64,000 nt of DNA from Catellatospora methionotrophica. Its GTDB lineage: Bacteria > Actinomycetota > Actinomycetes > Mycobacteriales > Micromonosporaceae. The notes beneath the pieces are model-generated. The model had not been told where the DNA came from. It saw nothing but the letters and a program-made list of their open reading frames with translations, and did no database searches. Position 1 is the first letter of the stretch, and each line of letters begins with the position of its first letter. Made by a program: the position numbers and the translations under genes. The stretch covers positions 124,001-188,000 of the forward strand of contig NZ_JAAOTJ010000003.1 in NCBI RefSeq assembly GCF_011297335.1. Direction: 5' to 3'. This document shows positions 19,901-28,367 of the stretch, one piece after another.

Positions 19901-22761
19901 ACGGGCCGGTGCTGGCTACCGCGACAGTGCCGGGCACCGGCGGCTGGCAGACCTTCACCGATGTCACGGCGACGCTGAGCAGCCCGAGCACGGTGACCGG
20001 GCCGCTGTTCCTGGTGGCGAAGAACCCGGCAGGCGACACCGGTACGGGTTCGTTGTTCAACGTCAACTGGGTCGACTTCCTGGGACGCGGCGTGACCGAC
20101 AACGCGCCGCCGGTGGTCACCGCGACGGCGACGCCCACCACCGGCACCGCGCCGGTGCTGGTCACCTTCACCGGTTCGGCGACCGACGCCGAAGACGACA
20201 GCCCGCTGACCTACCTGTGGGAGTTCGGAGACGGCGCCACAGCCGCCACCGCCAACGCCACGCACACCTACGCCAACCCCGGCACTTTCACAGCGACGCT
20301 GACCGTGTCCGATGCGCGCGGCGCGAAGTCGTACGCCAACGTGGTCGTCAGGGTCCAAGCGCCGAACAACGCCTGCCTCGGCGCCCGTTCGGACAACTTC
20401 GACGGCACCGCACTGGACAAGGGCCGCTGGTCGACCGTGGTCCGGGAGAACCAGCTCTACTCAGTGGCCGGTGGCACATTGCGGCTGCCCACCGCGGTCG
20501 GTGACCTCTACGGCACCCGCAACGACGCGACCAACCTGATCCTGCAGCCGGCACCGGATGGCGCCTGGCAGGCGACCACCAAGGTGTCTGTCACCGTGGC
20601 GGCCGACTACCAGCAGGCCGGCCTGATCGTGTACGGCGACGACGACAACTACGCCAAGCTGGACCTGGTGTACGGAGGCTCCAGGAAGTTCGAGTTCATC
20701 CGGGAGACCGCAGGGTCGCCGCGCAACGGCTCCGCCGACGCGGTCAGGGCCCCGGCAGAGCTCGGCGACACGGCCTACCTGCGGTTGATCAGTGACGGCG
20801 TGAACCTGACGGCGGCCTGGTCAGCTGACGGTGTGACATTCGCGCCGGTCGGGCAGTCGGCCGCGCTGGCCGGCATCGTCAACCCGAAGGTGGGCATGTT
20901 CGCCCTCAACGGCGGCACCACCGCACCGGTCGTCGACGCGGCGTTCGACTGGTTCCAGATCACCCCGGACGCTCCGGCCGGGCCGATCGACCCGTCCGAC
21001 GAGTTCGACGGGTCAGCCCTGGACCGGTGCAAGTGGAACGCGGTAGTCCGCGAGGAAGCCGGCAAGTACCGGGTCACCGGCGGCAAGCTGGAGATAGATG
21101 TGCCTAACGGGGACATCTACACAGGTGCCAACACCGGGCCCACCAACTTCATCCTGCAGAACGCGCCATCCGGTGACTGGACGCTGCAGACGAAGGTGGA
21201 CGGTAGCCAGCTCAACGAGCAGTACCAGCAGGCAGGCCTGCTGGTCTACCTCGACGACGACAACTACCTGAAGCTGGACTACATAGTCGACAACACGGCC
21301 GGCTCACCCGTCAGCCGGCGGATCGAGTTCCGCAGCGAGATCGCCAGTGTCGTGCAGAACCCGCAACCCGGAATCACCAACCTCACCGGCGCGGTATGGC
21401 ACCTGCGACTGGCCCGGGTGGGCGGCGTCTACACGGCCTCCTACTCCGCCGACGGCACCACCTGGACGGCGCTGGAGCCGTTGACCAACACGGTCGTAGG
21501 TGACACTCCCAAGGTCGGGCTGTTCACGCTCGGCGCCAACCAGACGGCGTCGAAGCCGGCAAGCTTCGACTACTTCCGGATGACCACGCCAGGCGCCGGC
21601 GACACCACAGCCCCGGTGACCACGGCTACCGTGACCGGTGCGGCTACCGCCGGCTGGTACACCGAGTCGCCGACGGTCAGCCTGACCGCCGCCGACGAGG
21701 CCGCAGGCAGCGGCGTCACGCGCACCGAGTACCAGCTCGACGACGCCACGACGTGGACCGCCTACACCGAGCCGGTGCTGATCAGCGGGACAGGAACGCA
21801 CCAGCTGCGCTACCGCTCCACCGACACCGCAGGCAACGTCGAGCAGGCCAAGACCGTCGAGGTGAAGATCGACGCCACGGCGCCGGTCACCACAGCGACG
21901 TTCGCACCGGCCAACGACGACGGCTGGCACGCCGGGCAGGTGCCGGTGCTGCTCGCCGCCACCGACGCCGGTGCCGGCGTGGCCAAGCTGGAGTGGTCAC
22001 TGGACGGCGGGCCGTGGACGCCCTACACCGAGCCTGTCAACATCGGCGGCGACGGGCAGCACGAGCTGCTCTACCGGGCCACCGACGGGGCGGGCAACGT
22101 CGAGACGCTGAAGTCCGCCATCCTGAAGGTCGACGGCAACCAGCCGACCGTCATCGTGGCAGGGTTGGCCGACGGCCAGCTCTACGGCGACAGCCAGGAC
22201 GTCCGGGTCACCTTCCAGGCCGTCGATCCGACCTCCGGCATCGCGTCGGTCGTCGGGACGCTCAACGGCGCGGCGTACACGACCGGCACCCTGCAGGCCA
22301 TGTACGAGCTGCGGCTCGGCCTGCACGAGTTGACGGTCACCGCCACCGACAAGGCCGGCAACAAGACGGTCTCCACGGTGCGGTTCTACGTGACGACCTC
22401 GTTCCGGGACATGCAGAACCTGCTGGACCGGTTCAAGGCGACCAGCCGGCTGTCGGCCAACGCGCACAAGAAGCTGACGGCCAAGCTGACAGCGGCTCGC
22501 CAGTCCGAGGCGAACGGCAAAGACGCCAAAGCCATCAGCCAGCTCAAGGAGTTCCGCGCGCTCGCGTTGAACACCTCGCTCGTGCCCGAGGCCGAAGTCC
22601 GGGCGGTACTCGTCCGCGACACCGATGCCATGATCATCAGGCTGGGCGGCACACCGCCGACCAACGCCGGGGCCAAGGCCAACGGCGGCACGTCACTGGC
22701 CGGGGTCGGACGGCTGAACGGTGACGTCGTCCGCATCGGCAAGAACGGCCGCCTGAGGTAG
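16921..22761 (+). CDS. Secreted ThuA / sugar dehydrogenase / CBM multidomain enzyme
   Basis: GTG 16921 has GGAG seven bases upstream and starts a signal peptide directly (basic RRSRTHPNIRARS, hydrophobic core, Ala-rich end). An open frame reaching back to 16681 lacks a start signal. The 1946-aa product contains, in approximate residue order: ThuA domain (55-277); glucose/sorbosone dehydrogenase-like PQQ-type beta-propeller (284-714); PKD domain (719-800, with YAWTFGDGG); Ig-like region; CBM6-like module (914-1057, QAEYFTATG start); second PKD (1062-1145); two related laminin-G/DUF1349-like modules (1158-1352 and 1359-1557, sharing YQQAGL and DDDNY); two OmpL47/Ig-like repeats; and a helical C-terminal segment. 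It probably acts on extracellular sugars or polysaccharides. It is monocistronic and ends at a strong hairpin. Confidence 0.9.
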   Translation: MSAQRRSRTHPNIRARSLLGSVLALAMTVTALAVGQSPTRAAPATTRQANAALAPFSVLVFSKTAGFRHDSIPAGIAAIQQLGVDNGFTVTATEDAGAFTDANLAQYAAVIWLSTTGDVLDAAQQEAFERYIRAGGGYAGVHSASDTEYAWPWYGSLVGAYFSAHPNNQQATIKVEDPAHPSTAALPAQWSRIDEWYNYQANPRSKVHVLASLDERSYSPGTGAMGADHPIAWCQDYDGGRSWYTGIGHTIASYTEPSFLAHLLGGIQTAAGALDSDCSASLTSGYEKVTLDSNTQNPMELDVAPDGRVFYIERDGRVQIIKPATGTTVTAVDLDVFTGNEDGLIGIRLDPNFATTNWVYLYWAPNDGMTRNRISRFTASGDSIDPASEKVVLEVTTQRTTCCHAGGSMVFDRAGNLYLATGDNTNPFESDSFTPIDERTGRQNFDSQRTSGNTNDLRGKVLRIHPEADGTYTIPSGNLFPQGTAMTRPEIFAMGFRNPFRIGIDAKTNTLYVADYGPDASTTNPNRGPEGTVEWNIVQPGNYGWPYCHGANYAYNDYTFPSGPSGAKFDCAAPVNNSPNNTGLTNLPPAVSATVDYDYSGNALFPEIGGGGAPMAGPVYRYDPDLVSERKWPAYHDGKAMFGEWNQNKMYAFQVAADGRSLVDINNMLSGMTFLRPMDIEFGPDGALYLIEWGTGFGGNNGDSGIYRIDYIAGERAPIAVATGTPDSGPAPLSVQFSSAGSRDPNGGALSYAWTFGDGGTSTVANPSHTYPAAGNYTAQLTVTNTANRTAVANVTVTVGNTAPTVTISFPPDGGFFEWGDQVKYTVAVTDPEDGTIDCSRVRLQYYLGHDQHAHPLQSYTGCTGTVQTSLASGHGADANVFAVFEATYTDDGGAGGSHALTGRAIEQLQPKRKQAEYFTATGRAPDGVGGGDPGVQLETTTDTAGGFQNIGFIEDGDFWSYAPVNLTGIDVLRFRVASATAGGRIEVRTGTADGPVLATATVPGTGGWQTFTDVTATLSSPSTVTGPLFLVAKNPAGDTGTGSLFNVNWVDFLGRGVTDNAPPVVTATATPTTGTAPVLVTFTGSATDAEDDSPLTYLWEFGDGATAATANATHTYANPGTFTATLTVSDARGAKSYANVVVRVQAPNNACLGARSDNFDGTALDKGRWSTVVRENQLYSVAGGTLRLPTAVGDLYGTRNDATNLILQPAPDGAWQATTKVSVTVAADYQQAGLIVYGDDDNYAKLDLVYGGSRKFEFIRETAGSPRNGSADAVRAPAELGDTAYLRLISDGVNLTAAWSADGVTFAPVGQSAALAGIVNPKVGMFALNGGTTAPVVDAAFDWFQITPDAPAGPIDPSDEFDGSALDRCKWNAVVREEAGKYRVTGGKLEIDVPNGDIYTGANTGPTNFILQNAPSGDWTLQTKVDGSQLNEQYQQAGLLVYLDDDNYLKLDYIVDNTAGSPVSRRIEFRSEIASVVQNPQPGITNLTGAVWHLRLARVGGVYTASYSADGTTWTALEPLTNTVVGDTPKVGLFTLGANQTASKPASFDYFRMTTPGAGDTTAPVTTATVTGAATAGWYTESPTVSLTAADEAAGSGVTRTEYQLDDATTWTAYTEPVLISGTGTHQLRYRSTDTAGNVEQAKTVEVKIDATAPVTTATFAPANDDGWHAGQVPVLLAATDAGAGVAKLEWSLDGGPWTPYTEPVNIGGDGQHELLYRATDGAGNVETLKSAILKVDGNQPTVIVAGLADGQLYGDSQDVRVTFQAVDPTSGIASVVGTLNGAAYTTGTLQAMYELRLGLHELTVTATDKAGNKTVSTVRFYVTTSFRDMQNLLDRFKATSRLSANAHKKLTAKLTAARQSEANGKDAKAISQLKEFRALALNTSLVPEAEVRAVLVRDTDAMIIRLGGTPPTNAGAKANGGTSLAGVGRLNGDVVRIGKNGRLR

Positions 22762-22775
22762 ACAAGCACCATCTG

Positions 22776-22822
22776 GTACGAGGTCGCGCCGTCACGAACT
22801 CCGTGGCGGCGCGACCTCGTAC
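22776..22822 (+). terminator. Long hairpin terminator after ThuA gene
   Basis: Two 21-base arms (from GTACGAGGTCGCGCCG at 22776 to its complement ending at 22822) form a stem interrupted only by one T-G pair, with a 5-base loop AACTC. It starts 14 bases after the TAG of the large exoenzyme gene, the position expected for its terminator. Confidence 0.8.
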
Positions 22823-22908
22823 GCCATGCGTTCAGGGTTGCGAAGGTAACCACCAGCGCGAGTCGTCAGAAGGTCCTGGAACTGCCTCAGTCTGTCGGGT
22901 CGGGCATG

Positions 22909-23055
22909 TCAGGCCGAGATCAAACGACGTACAGCCTCTTCCACGTCGGCGGGCTTTCCCCGTAGTTCATTCACCATCTCGGCAACCTCCCGCAGGTCGA
23001 TGGCAACGCTGACGCCGACCCATAAGATCCCGCGTCCGCTGGTTGTGAGCGACAA
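22909..23055 (-). CDS. Possible small ORF or gene remnant, 48 aa
   Basis: The region between the ThuA terminator and the membrane-protein gene (22823-23218) has no firm gene. On the minus strand a short frame with natural-looking protein sequence (VGVSVAIDLREVAEMVNELR, then KPADVEEAVRRLISA) ends at TGA 22909. The only upstream start is a TTG at 23053-23055, and a stop closes the frame soon after. It may be a true small protein or the tail of a lost gene. Function unknown. Confidence 0.25.
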   Translation of the reverse strand: MSLTTSGRGILWVGVSVAIDLREVAEMVNELRGKPADVEEAVRRLISA

Positions 23056-23218
23056 CCAGCTCCGTCAGGATCACCGGCCTGCCGTGACCCACGGGCCCCC
23101 GACGTCGTTGCCTTGGTCAACAACCCGGACCGGGCCGCTCGGCGGGCTGATCGGCGCCGGTGGCGGCCGACGACGCCGCCGCAGCCCGGTCGTGGGTCTG
23201 CGGCCGCTCCTCGGCGAG

Positions 23219-24202
23219 TCAGGGCCCGGTACTGACAGCCGCAGGCTGCTCCGGCAGGGTCTTGGCGAGCACCTGCTCGATCTGCTCGCCGACCGCCGTG
23301 GTCAGCGAACCGTCACAGGCGATGCCGAGCGCCATCGCCAACTGCCGACCGTGCAGGTCGACGGTGGCCTCGAGCAGCTGGGCGAGCACCTCGGTCGCAC
23401 GGCGCGCCCGCCGCCGGCCGCTGCCCAGGACGACCAGGCCGATCAGTAGCGCGGGCCACCAGAACAGGCCGAGCACGAGGTAGGCCAGGCCCCAGGCGAA
23501 CAGGCGCGCCGCATCGGCGTACCCGCGCTGGGCGCTGGTCAGGTCCGTCCGCAACGGCTCGGGCGCCACCGACCACAGGTGCGGCCACGCCGACCGCAAC
23601 GCGAACCCGTACCGGGCGAGCACCCGGCGTTCCACCAGGGCGAGCCGGTCGGCGATCCACGTCGCGGCCACCGGCTCGGCCGGTGCGACCCGGTCGCGCC
23701 TAGCACGCAGCCGACGTCGGCGCGCCCGCGCGTCGTCGGGGTCCTCGGGTACGTCCGCGGTGGCGCGCTGCCGGGGCGGGGCCGTGCGCAGCCGGCCGCG
23801 GGCGACCGCCGCTGCGAACGCGTCCAGCTCCGCAGTGAGCGCCCGGTCCGCCGCGAGCCAGCGCCGCCGGCGACGCGCCGCCGCCCGGTCGGCGAGCAGG
23901 CCGGGCGGGTCACCCCACGCGGCCTCGACAGCCCGACCCAGCGAAGCCACTCCCACCCCGCACAGGGCCGCCGCGAACGCCACCGCCGCCAAGGCCAGAC
24001 CCACCCGGATCGTATCGTCGGCGCCGGACCCGACCCCGAACCGCGCGATCACCGCCTGAGCCCGCTCGACGTCTGCGGCGTGGCGGTGGCCCAGCCGCAG
24101 GCCGAGCCACGCGCAGGCGACGAACAGCAGCCCGGGGCCGAACACGACCGCGGCCCAGCGGTCCAGCACCCGCTTGGACAGCTCCTGCAACAGAGACGTC
24201 AT
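23219..24202 (-). CDS. Integral membrane protein of the CHAT locus
   Basis: The 327-aa product has hydrophobic segments at about residues 18-38 (VVFGPGLLFVACAWLGLRLG), 65-90 (VGLALAAVAFAAALCGVGVA) and 235-258 (LAYLVLGLFWWPALLIGLVV). They are separated by an Arg-rich cytoplasmic region (ADRAAARRRRRWLAADRAL, RARRRRLRARRDRV). No enzyme motif is visible. It is the second gene of a two-gene unit, starting 28 bases after the small Cys-containing gene and transcribed divergently from the TPR-CHAT protease. Membrane partners of this type occur beside CHAT and other proteolytic conflict systems. A role as membrane-located target or effector is an inference from position. Confidence 0.7.
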   Translation of the reverse strand: MTSLLQELSKRVLDRWAAVVFGPGLLFVACAWLGLRLGHRHAADVERAQAVIARFGVGSGADDTIRVGLALAAVAFAAALCGVGVASLGRAVEAAWGDPPGLLADRAAARRRRRWLAADRALTAELDAFAAAVARGRLRTAPPRQRATADVPEDPDDARARRRRLRARRDRVAPAEPVAATWIADRLALVERRVLARYGFALRSAWPHLWSVAPEPLRTDLTSAQRGYADAARLFAWGLAYLVLGLFWWPALLIGLVVLGSGRRRARRATEVLAQLLEATVDLHGRQLAMALGIACDGSLTTAVGEQIEQVLAKTLPEQPAAVSTGP

Positions 24203-24230
24203 GGCGTCGCCGCCGGCGCACGACCGGGCG

Positions 24231-24641
24231 TCACCCCGGCACCGTCACCGGTTCGAGCCCGCGACCACCGACAGCGCAGCGCGACTTCGCCGAAGGCTGG
24301 GACTCGGCGCGCACGCACATCCGCAGCGGGCACACCCACACCTGCTCGGACCCGGGGCCGGGCGGCAGCAGCCGGAACGAGCGGTTGGCGCGGGTGAACC
24401 CGTGCACGCCCACGAGCAGGAGCTGGTCGTCCAGCGCGTCGAGCGCGCCGCGGATGCGGGCCGGGTCGGAGGCGCCCGCACGGATCTCCGTCAGCGCCGT
24501 CTCGAACTGCTCCTCGGCATCGGCGGCCGCCAGCACCTCGTACAGGTCGCCGCGGTCGAATGCCCGACAGAGCCGCTCGATGCGCTCGGCCAGCTCTGTC
24601 CCGTCGTCGGTCGAATCACCATAATGATTGTCCGGTAGCAC
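24231..24641 (-). CDS. Small protein with C-terminal Cys-rich tail
   Basis: This is a 136-aa protein starting at GTG 24641. The first 90 residues are helical (LAERIERLCRAFDRGDLYEV, FETALTEIRAGASDPARIRG). The end, VWVCPLRMCVRAE...RCAVGGRGLEPV, has three Cys in a CP-x-x-x-C ... C layout like a degenerate zinc ribbon. Its start lies close behind a TATACA-like hexamer, so the transcript may be leaderless. It is cotranscribed with the membrane-protein gene and divergent from the CHAT gene, with 60 bases between starts. The family is not recognised. Similar small proteins accompany CHAT and trypsin-like proteases in actinobacteria, which is why I place it in that locus. Confidence 0.6.
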   Translation of the reverse strand: MLPDNHYGDSTDDGTELAERIERLCRAFDRGDLYEVLAAADAEEQFETALTEIRAGASDPARIRGALDALDDQLLLVGVHGFTRANRSFRLLPPGPGSEQVWVCPLRMCVRAESQPSAKSRCAVGGRGLEPVTVPG

Positions 24642-24657
24642 AGGGTGAGTGTATACC
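24628..24657 (+). promoter_or_regulatory. Putative promoter of the TPR-CHAT gene
   Basis: TTGTCC (24628-24633) and TATACC (24652-24657) are separated by 18 bases and lie 44 bases before the GTG start of the CHAT gene, which has a strong GAGGAGG ribosome binding site. The GTATAC core is palindromic, so the opposite strand also carries a -10-like TATACA in front of the divergent small gene. This is a consensus match by eye only. Confidence 0.35.
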
Positions 24658-24701
24658 TACAGAACAGCGCTAACGCGGTCTGTCCACTGAGGAGGTAGGG
24701 G

Positions 24702-27700
24702 GTGCGGGTACGGCTGCTGGCACTGCTGAACGCCAAGCTGGCACACGCCCGGCAGCACCAGTCGACGGAGCTCCTCGACGACGACACCACCCTCGCCGAG
24801 CTGGTCGATCTCCTCCATGACCGTCGACCCGCCACGGAGCACGGCCCGGACCTCGAGGTCCTGTCCATCGTGGGCTGGGTGCTCTATCTGCGTCACCTCA
24901 ACGCACCGGAGCAGACCCGGCTGCCCACCTTCGTGGCCGCCTGCCAGCTGCTGGGCCCGGTCCACCTCGCCGACCCAGGTTCCCTGCCGCCGATGGTCGC
25001 CGCGTTCTACGCGACCGGTGCCGACCCCCGGGAGTTCTTCTCCTGGCAGACGGGCATGAACACCGATCCTGAGGTGTGGGTGGCGCTCGTCCGCGAACCC
25101 ATGACCCGCTTCCTCGCCGACCACACCGACCTCGCCACGGCCCGGCTCGTCACCGGTCTGCTGCGGCTGGCCTGCGTAGCCGCCGGCGACCGGCACCCCG
25201 GCCGCACGCGCTATCTCGGCGGTCTCGCCTCTCACCTGGCCGTCCTGCGCCCACTGGTCGACGACCTCGAAACCGCCCGCGCCTCGGCCGAGGCCAACCA
25301 GGCGATGCTCGACGCGATGACCGCCAGCGACCCGGCGCGGGGGTTGTTCCTGCAGAACCTCGGGGTGGCCCGGTTCACCGTAGGGCGCGACACCGACCGG
25401 CTGGACCTGGTCGAGCAGGCCGTCGACCTGTTCCGGGAAGCGCTGCCGCTAGCCAGGAGTGCGGACGAACGCGACCATCTCCGGCTCAACCTGGGCGGGG
25501 CGCTGGGCCATCTCGGCGCGTTCGGCACGCGACACGCGCTGCTGCACGAGGCGGCGGTACTGCTGCGCGAGACCGCCGCCGGCGCCGGACCGGTCGCCGA
25601 CGCCGCGGTCAAGAACCTGCGCGCCATGCTCGGACAGGCGATGGCCGGACTCCAGGCCACCCCTGACGACGACGCCCTGCTGGCGCTGTGCACCGGCGCG
25701 GTCCGGCCCGAGCCACCCGACGCCCCACTCGACGCCCTGTTCCTCATCGCCCTGATGTACCTGTTGATGCGCCGCTACCAGTTGCCGCGCGGGACGCTGC
25801 AGGACGCGACCCGCGCGATCGCGTACGGCCGTCGGGCGCACGCCGTCACCCGCACCGGCCGGATCATCGATCACGCCGAACGCGCCAGTCTCCTGCACAA
25901 CCTCGGCTCCTGCATGCGCACCGTCGCCCAGATCTCCGGCGACGTCGCGCTGGTCGACGAGGCGATCGACCTCGGCCGGCAGGCATGCGCGGCACCGGCC
26001 TCGCCCAGCCTGGACCAGGCGACCCTGCTGGCGTCGCTGGCCTCCTCCCTGGCCTGCCGGTTCGACCTGGCCGGAGACCGCGCCGCCCAGCGTGAAGCCC
26101 TGGCCGTGAGCCGGCAAGCGGTCGCCTACATCGAGGCCGGCGGCACCCCCGGCGACAGCCTCACCCTGTTCGACGTGCACACCGTCCAGACCGACGACCC
26201 GGACGCCGGCCGGCACACGGTCGCCGCCTGGCGGGCGTCGGTGCTCCACGCGCACACCGCGGTGCTGCGCAACTCCGCGCACATCCTCGACGACCTCAGC
26301 CTGCTCCGGGAGGCCGTCGACATCCGCCGCGAACTCGCCGCGGAACCCGGCATCACCGACCGAACCCACGGGCGACGCCTGCACGCGTACTCCGACGTGC
26401 TGCGTGACCTGGCCGCCAGCACGCGCGGCGCGGAACGTGCGACGTTCGCTCGGGAAGCCGTCGACCTCGCCCGGCGCGGCATGGCCCTCACCCCCGACGA
26501 CGACGTGGACCGCTACGCCTACCAGGGCAACCTGGGCCGTGCCCTGCGCCTGCTCGGCCAGATCGAAGGCGAGGCGACCGGTGCCGAGGCCGTGCTCGCC
26601 GCCCGCCAGGCCCGCGACACCACCGACCCGAAGAGCCCCTGGTGGGCGTTCCACAGCCTGCACCTCGGTCTGGCGCTATACCACGAGTCCGACAGCACCG
26701 ACGCGGTTGAGCAGGCCCTGGCGGCATTCGAGGCCGCCACGCACGCTCCGGCCGCCCGGCCGGACGTCCGGGTCAACTCCGGCCGCATGTACGCCGAGGC
26801 GGCACTGCGGCTCGACCGGCCCGCGGCCGCGGTCGACGCGCTCGCCGAGGCCGTCGCGCACCTGCCCTTCGTGGCCTCTCCCGACCAGTCCCGCCAGGAC
26901 CGGGAACGGATCCTGCGCGACCAGCAGGGTCTCACCGCCCAGATCGTGCGGGCCTGCGTCGCCGCCGGCGATCCCGCACGCGCGGTGGAGCTGCTGGAGC
27001 AGGCGCGCGGCCTGCTCTATGCCGAGGCCCTGGGCGCCCGCGGCGACCTCAGCGAACTGCAGCGCCTCGACAGCGACCTGTATGCCCAGTTCAACGACGT
27101 GCTGCGCCGCATCCGCGGCCTCGATTCCGCCGAGCCCGCACCGGGCACGGACCGCCAGGCCGCCGACCTGCGCGGCACCACCATCGCCGAACGCAACGCG
27201 CTGATAGCACGGATCCGCACCAGCACGCCGCTCACCGACTTCCTGAAACCACCGGGACTGTCGCAGCTGAGGGCACAGGCATGCGACGGCCCGATCATCA
27301 TCGTCGCCTCCACCGGGGAGTCAGGCCACGCGCTGATCATCACCGCCGACGCCGACCGGCCCGTCCGCCACGTGCCCCTGCCCGGACTCGCCTACGAGCA
27401 GGCCAGCGACCGGGTCCTGACATTCCTCGCGGCACGCACCGTGGCCACCGACCCCGGGTACTCGATCCGGGCCCGGATACGGGGCCAGCGCGAGGTCACC
27501 GGCATGCTCTCCTGGCTGTGGACCGTCGCCGCCGAGCCGATCATGGAAGCACTCGGCGCGGCGGCCGTGCCCGACGCCGACGACGCCGAACTCCCCCGCG
27601 TCTGGTGGTGCCCGGTCGGGTTCCTTGCCAACCTGCCCTGGCACGCCGCCGGCACGCACGACCGGGGCACCGCAGCCGCCGTACTGGACAGGGTCGTGTC

Positions 27701-28367
27701 GTCCTACACCGTCAGCATCCGGGCCCTGCAGTACGCGCGCGCCCGCCCCGTGCCACCGTCGGGCGGGAGCATGCTGGTCGTGGCTCAGCCGACCCTGCCG
27801 GGCGCCGGCACCCTGGGGGGCGTGGCCGCAGAGGTCGACCGGATCACCCGCTACGTCCCCGAGACCGAGCAGCTGTCCGAAAGCCGCGCACGCAAAGCCG
27901 AGGTGCTCGCCGGCCTGGCCCGCCACCCGTACGCCCACTTCGCCTGCCACGCTCTGTCCGACCTGCGCGAACCCGCCCGCAGCCGACTGATCCTGGCCGA
28001 CCACGAGACCGATCCGTTGACCGTGCGGGACCTCTCCGCCCTCCACCTCGAGGCTAAGGAGCTGGCAGTGCTCTCCGCCTGCAGCACCTACGAGACCAAC
28101 CCGTCGACAGCCGACGACGCCGTCCATCTGACCGCGGCGTTCCAGCTCCTCGGCTTCCGACACGTCGTCGGCTCGCTGTGGCCGGTCTCCGACGGGACGG
28201 CCGTCGACCTCGCCGACACGCTGTACCACCACCTCACCGGCGGCGGCCGGCAGCCGCTCGACGCGACCGCGACCGCGACCGCCCTGCACCGCGCCGTCCG
28301 CGCGCTGCGCGCCCGGTTCCCCGCCGCGCCCACCGTCTGGGCCGCCTACCTCCACACCGGTGCGTGA
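24702..28367 (+). CDS. TPR-CHAT caspase-like protease
   Basis: The 1221-aa product starts at GTG 24702 behind GAGGAGG. The first 150 residues are a divergent helical domain. About residues 180-800 are TPR-like repeats (NLGVARFTVGRDTDRLDLVE, NLGSCMRTVAQISGDVALVD and others). The C-terminal 350 residues form a CHAT domain, with the conserved His in YAHFACHALSD (H1083) and Cys in VLSACSTYE (C1127), followed by FRHVVGSLWPVSDGTA. CHAT proteases are separase/caspase relatives that cleave protein targets, and in several bacteria TPR-CHAT proteases trigger cell suicide when a sensor is activated. It is translationally coupled to the TPR gene behind it (8-base overlap). The divergent small protein and membrane protein are possible substrates or sensors. 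Confidence 0.88.
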   Translation: MRVRLLALLNAKLAHARQHQSTELLDDDTTLAELVDLLHDRRPATEHGPDLEVLSIVGWVLYLRHLNAPEQTRLPTFVAACQLLGPVHLADPGSLPPMVAAFYATGADPREFFSWQTGMNTDPEVWVALVREPMTRFLADHTDLATARLVTGLLRLACVAAGDRHPGRTRYLGGLASHLAVLRPLVDDLETARASAEANQAMLDAMTASDPARGLFLQNLGVARFTVGRDTDRLDLVEQAVDLFREALPLARSADERDHLRLNLGGALGHLGAFGTRHALLHEAAVLLRETAAGAGPVADAAVKNLRAMLGQAMAGLQATPDDDALLALCTGAVRPEPPDAPLDALFLIALMYLLMRRYQLPRGTLQDATRAIAYGRRAHAVTRTGRIIDHAERASLLHNLGSCMRTVAQISGDVALVDEAIDLGRQACAAPASPSLDQATLLASLASSLACRFDLAGDRAAQREALAVSRQAVAYIEAGGTPGDSLTLFDVHTVQTDDPDAGRHTVAAWRASVLHAHTAVLRNSAHILDDLSLLREAVDIRRELAAEPGITDRTHGRRLHAYSDVLRDLAASTRGAERATFAREAVDLARRGMALTPDDDVDRYAYQGNLGRALRLLGQIEGEATGAEAVLAARQARDTTDPKSPWWAFHSLHLGLALYHESDSTDAVEQALAAFEAATHAPAARPDVRVNSGRMYAEAALRLDRPAAAVDALAEAVAHLPFVASPDQSRQDRERILRDQQGLTAQIVRACVAAGDPARAVELLEQARGLLYAEALGARGDLSELQRLDSDLYAQFNDVLRRIRGLDSAEPAPGTDRQAADLRGTTIAERNALIARIRTSTPLTDFLKPPGLSQLRAQACDGPIIIVASTGESGHALIITADADRPVRHVPLPGLAYEQASDRVLTFLAARTVATDPGYSIRARIRGQREVTGMLSWLWTVAAEPIMEALGAAAVPDADDAELPRVWWCPVGFLANLPWHAAGTHDRGTAAAVLDRVVSSYTVSIRALQYARARPVPPSGGSMLVVAQPTLPGAGTLGGVAAEVDRITRYVPETEQLSESRARKAEVLAGLARHPYAHFACHALSDLREPARSRLILADHETDPLTVRDLSALHLEAKELAVLSACSTYETNPSTADDAVHLTAAFQLLGFRHVVGSLWPVSDGTAVDLADTLYHHLTGGGRQPLDATATATALHRAVRALRARFPAAPTVWAAYLHTGA

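Noticed and set aside
17692-20358. An 888-codon antisense frame in the ThuA gene
   Set aside because: Low-complexity His/Arg/Val composition and no start signal. The opposite strand has clear domains.
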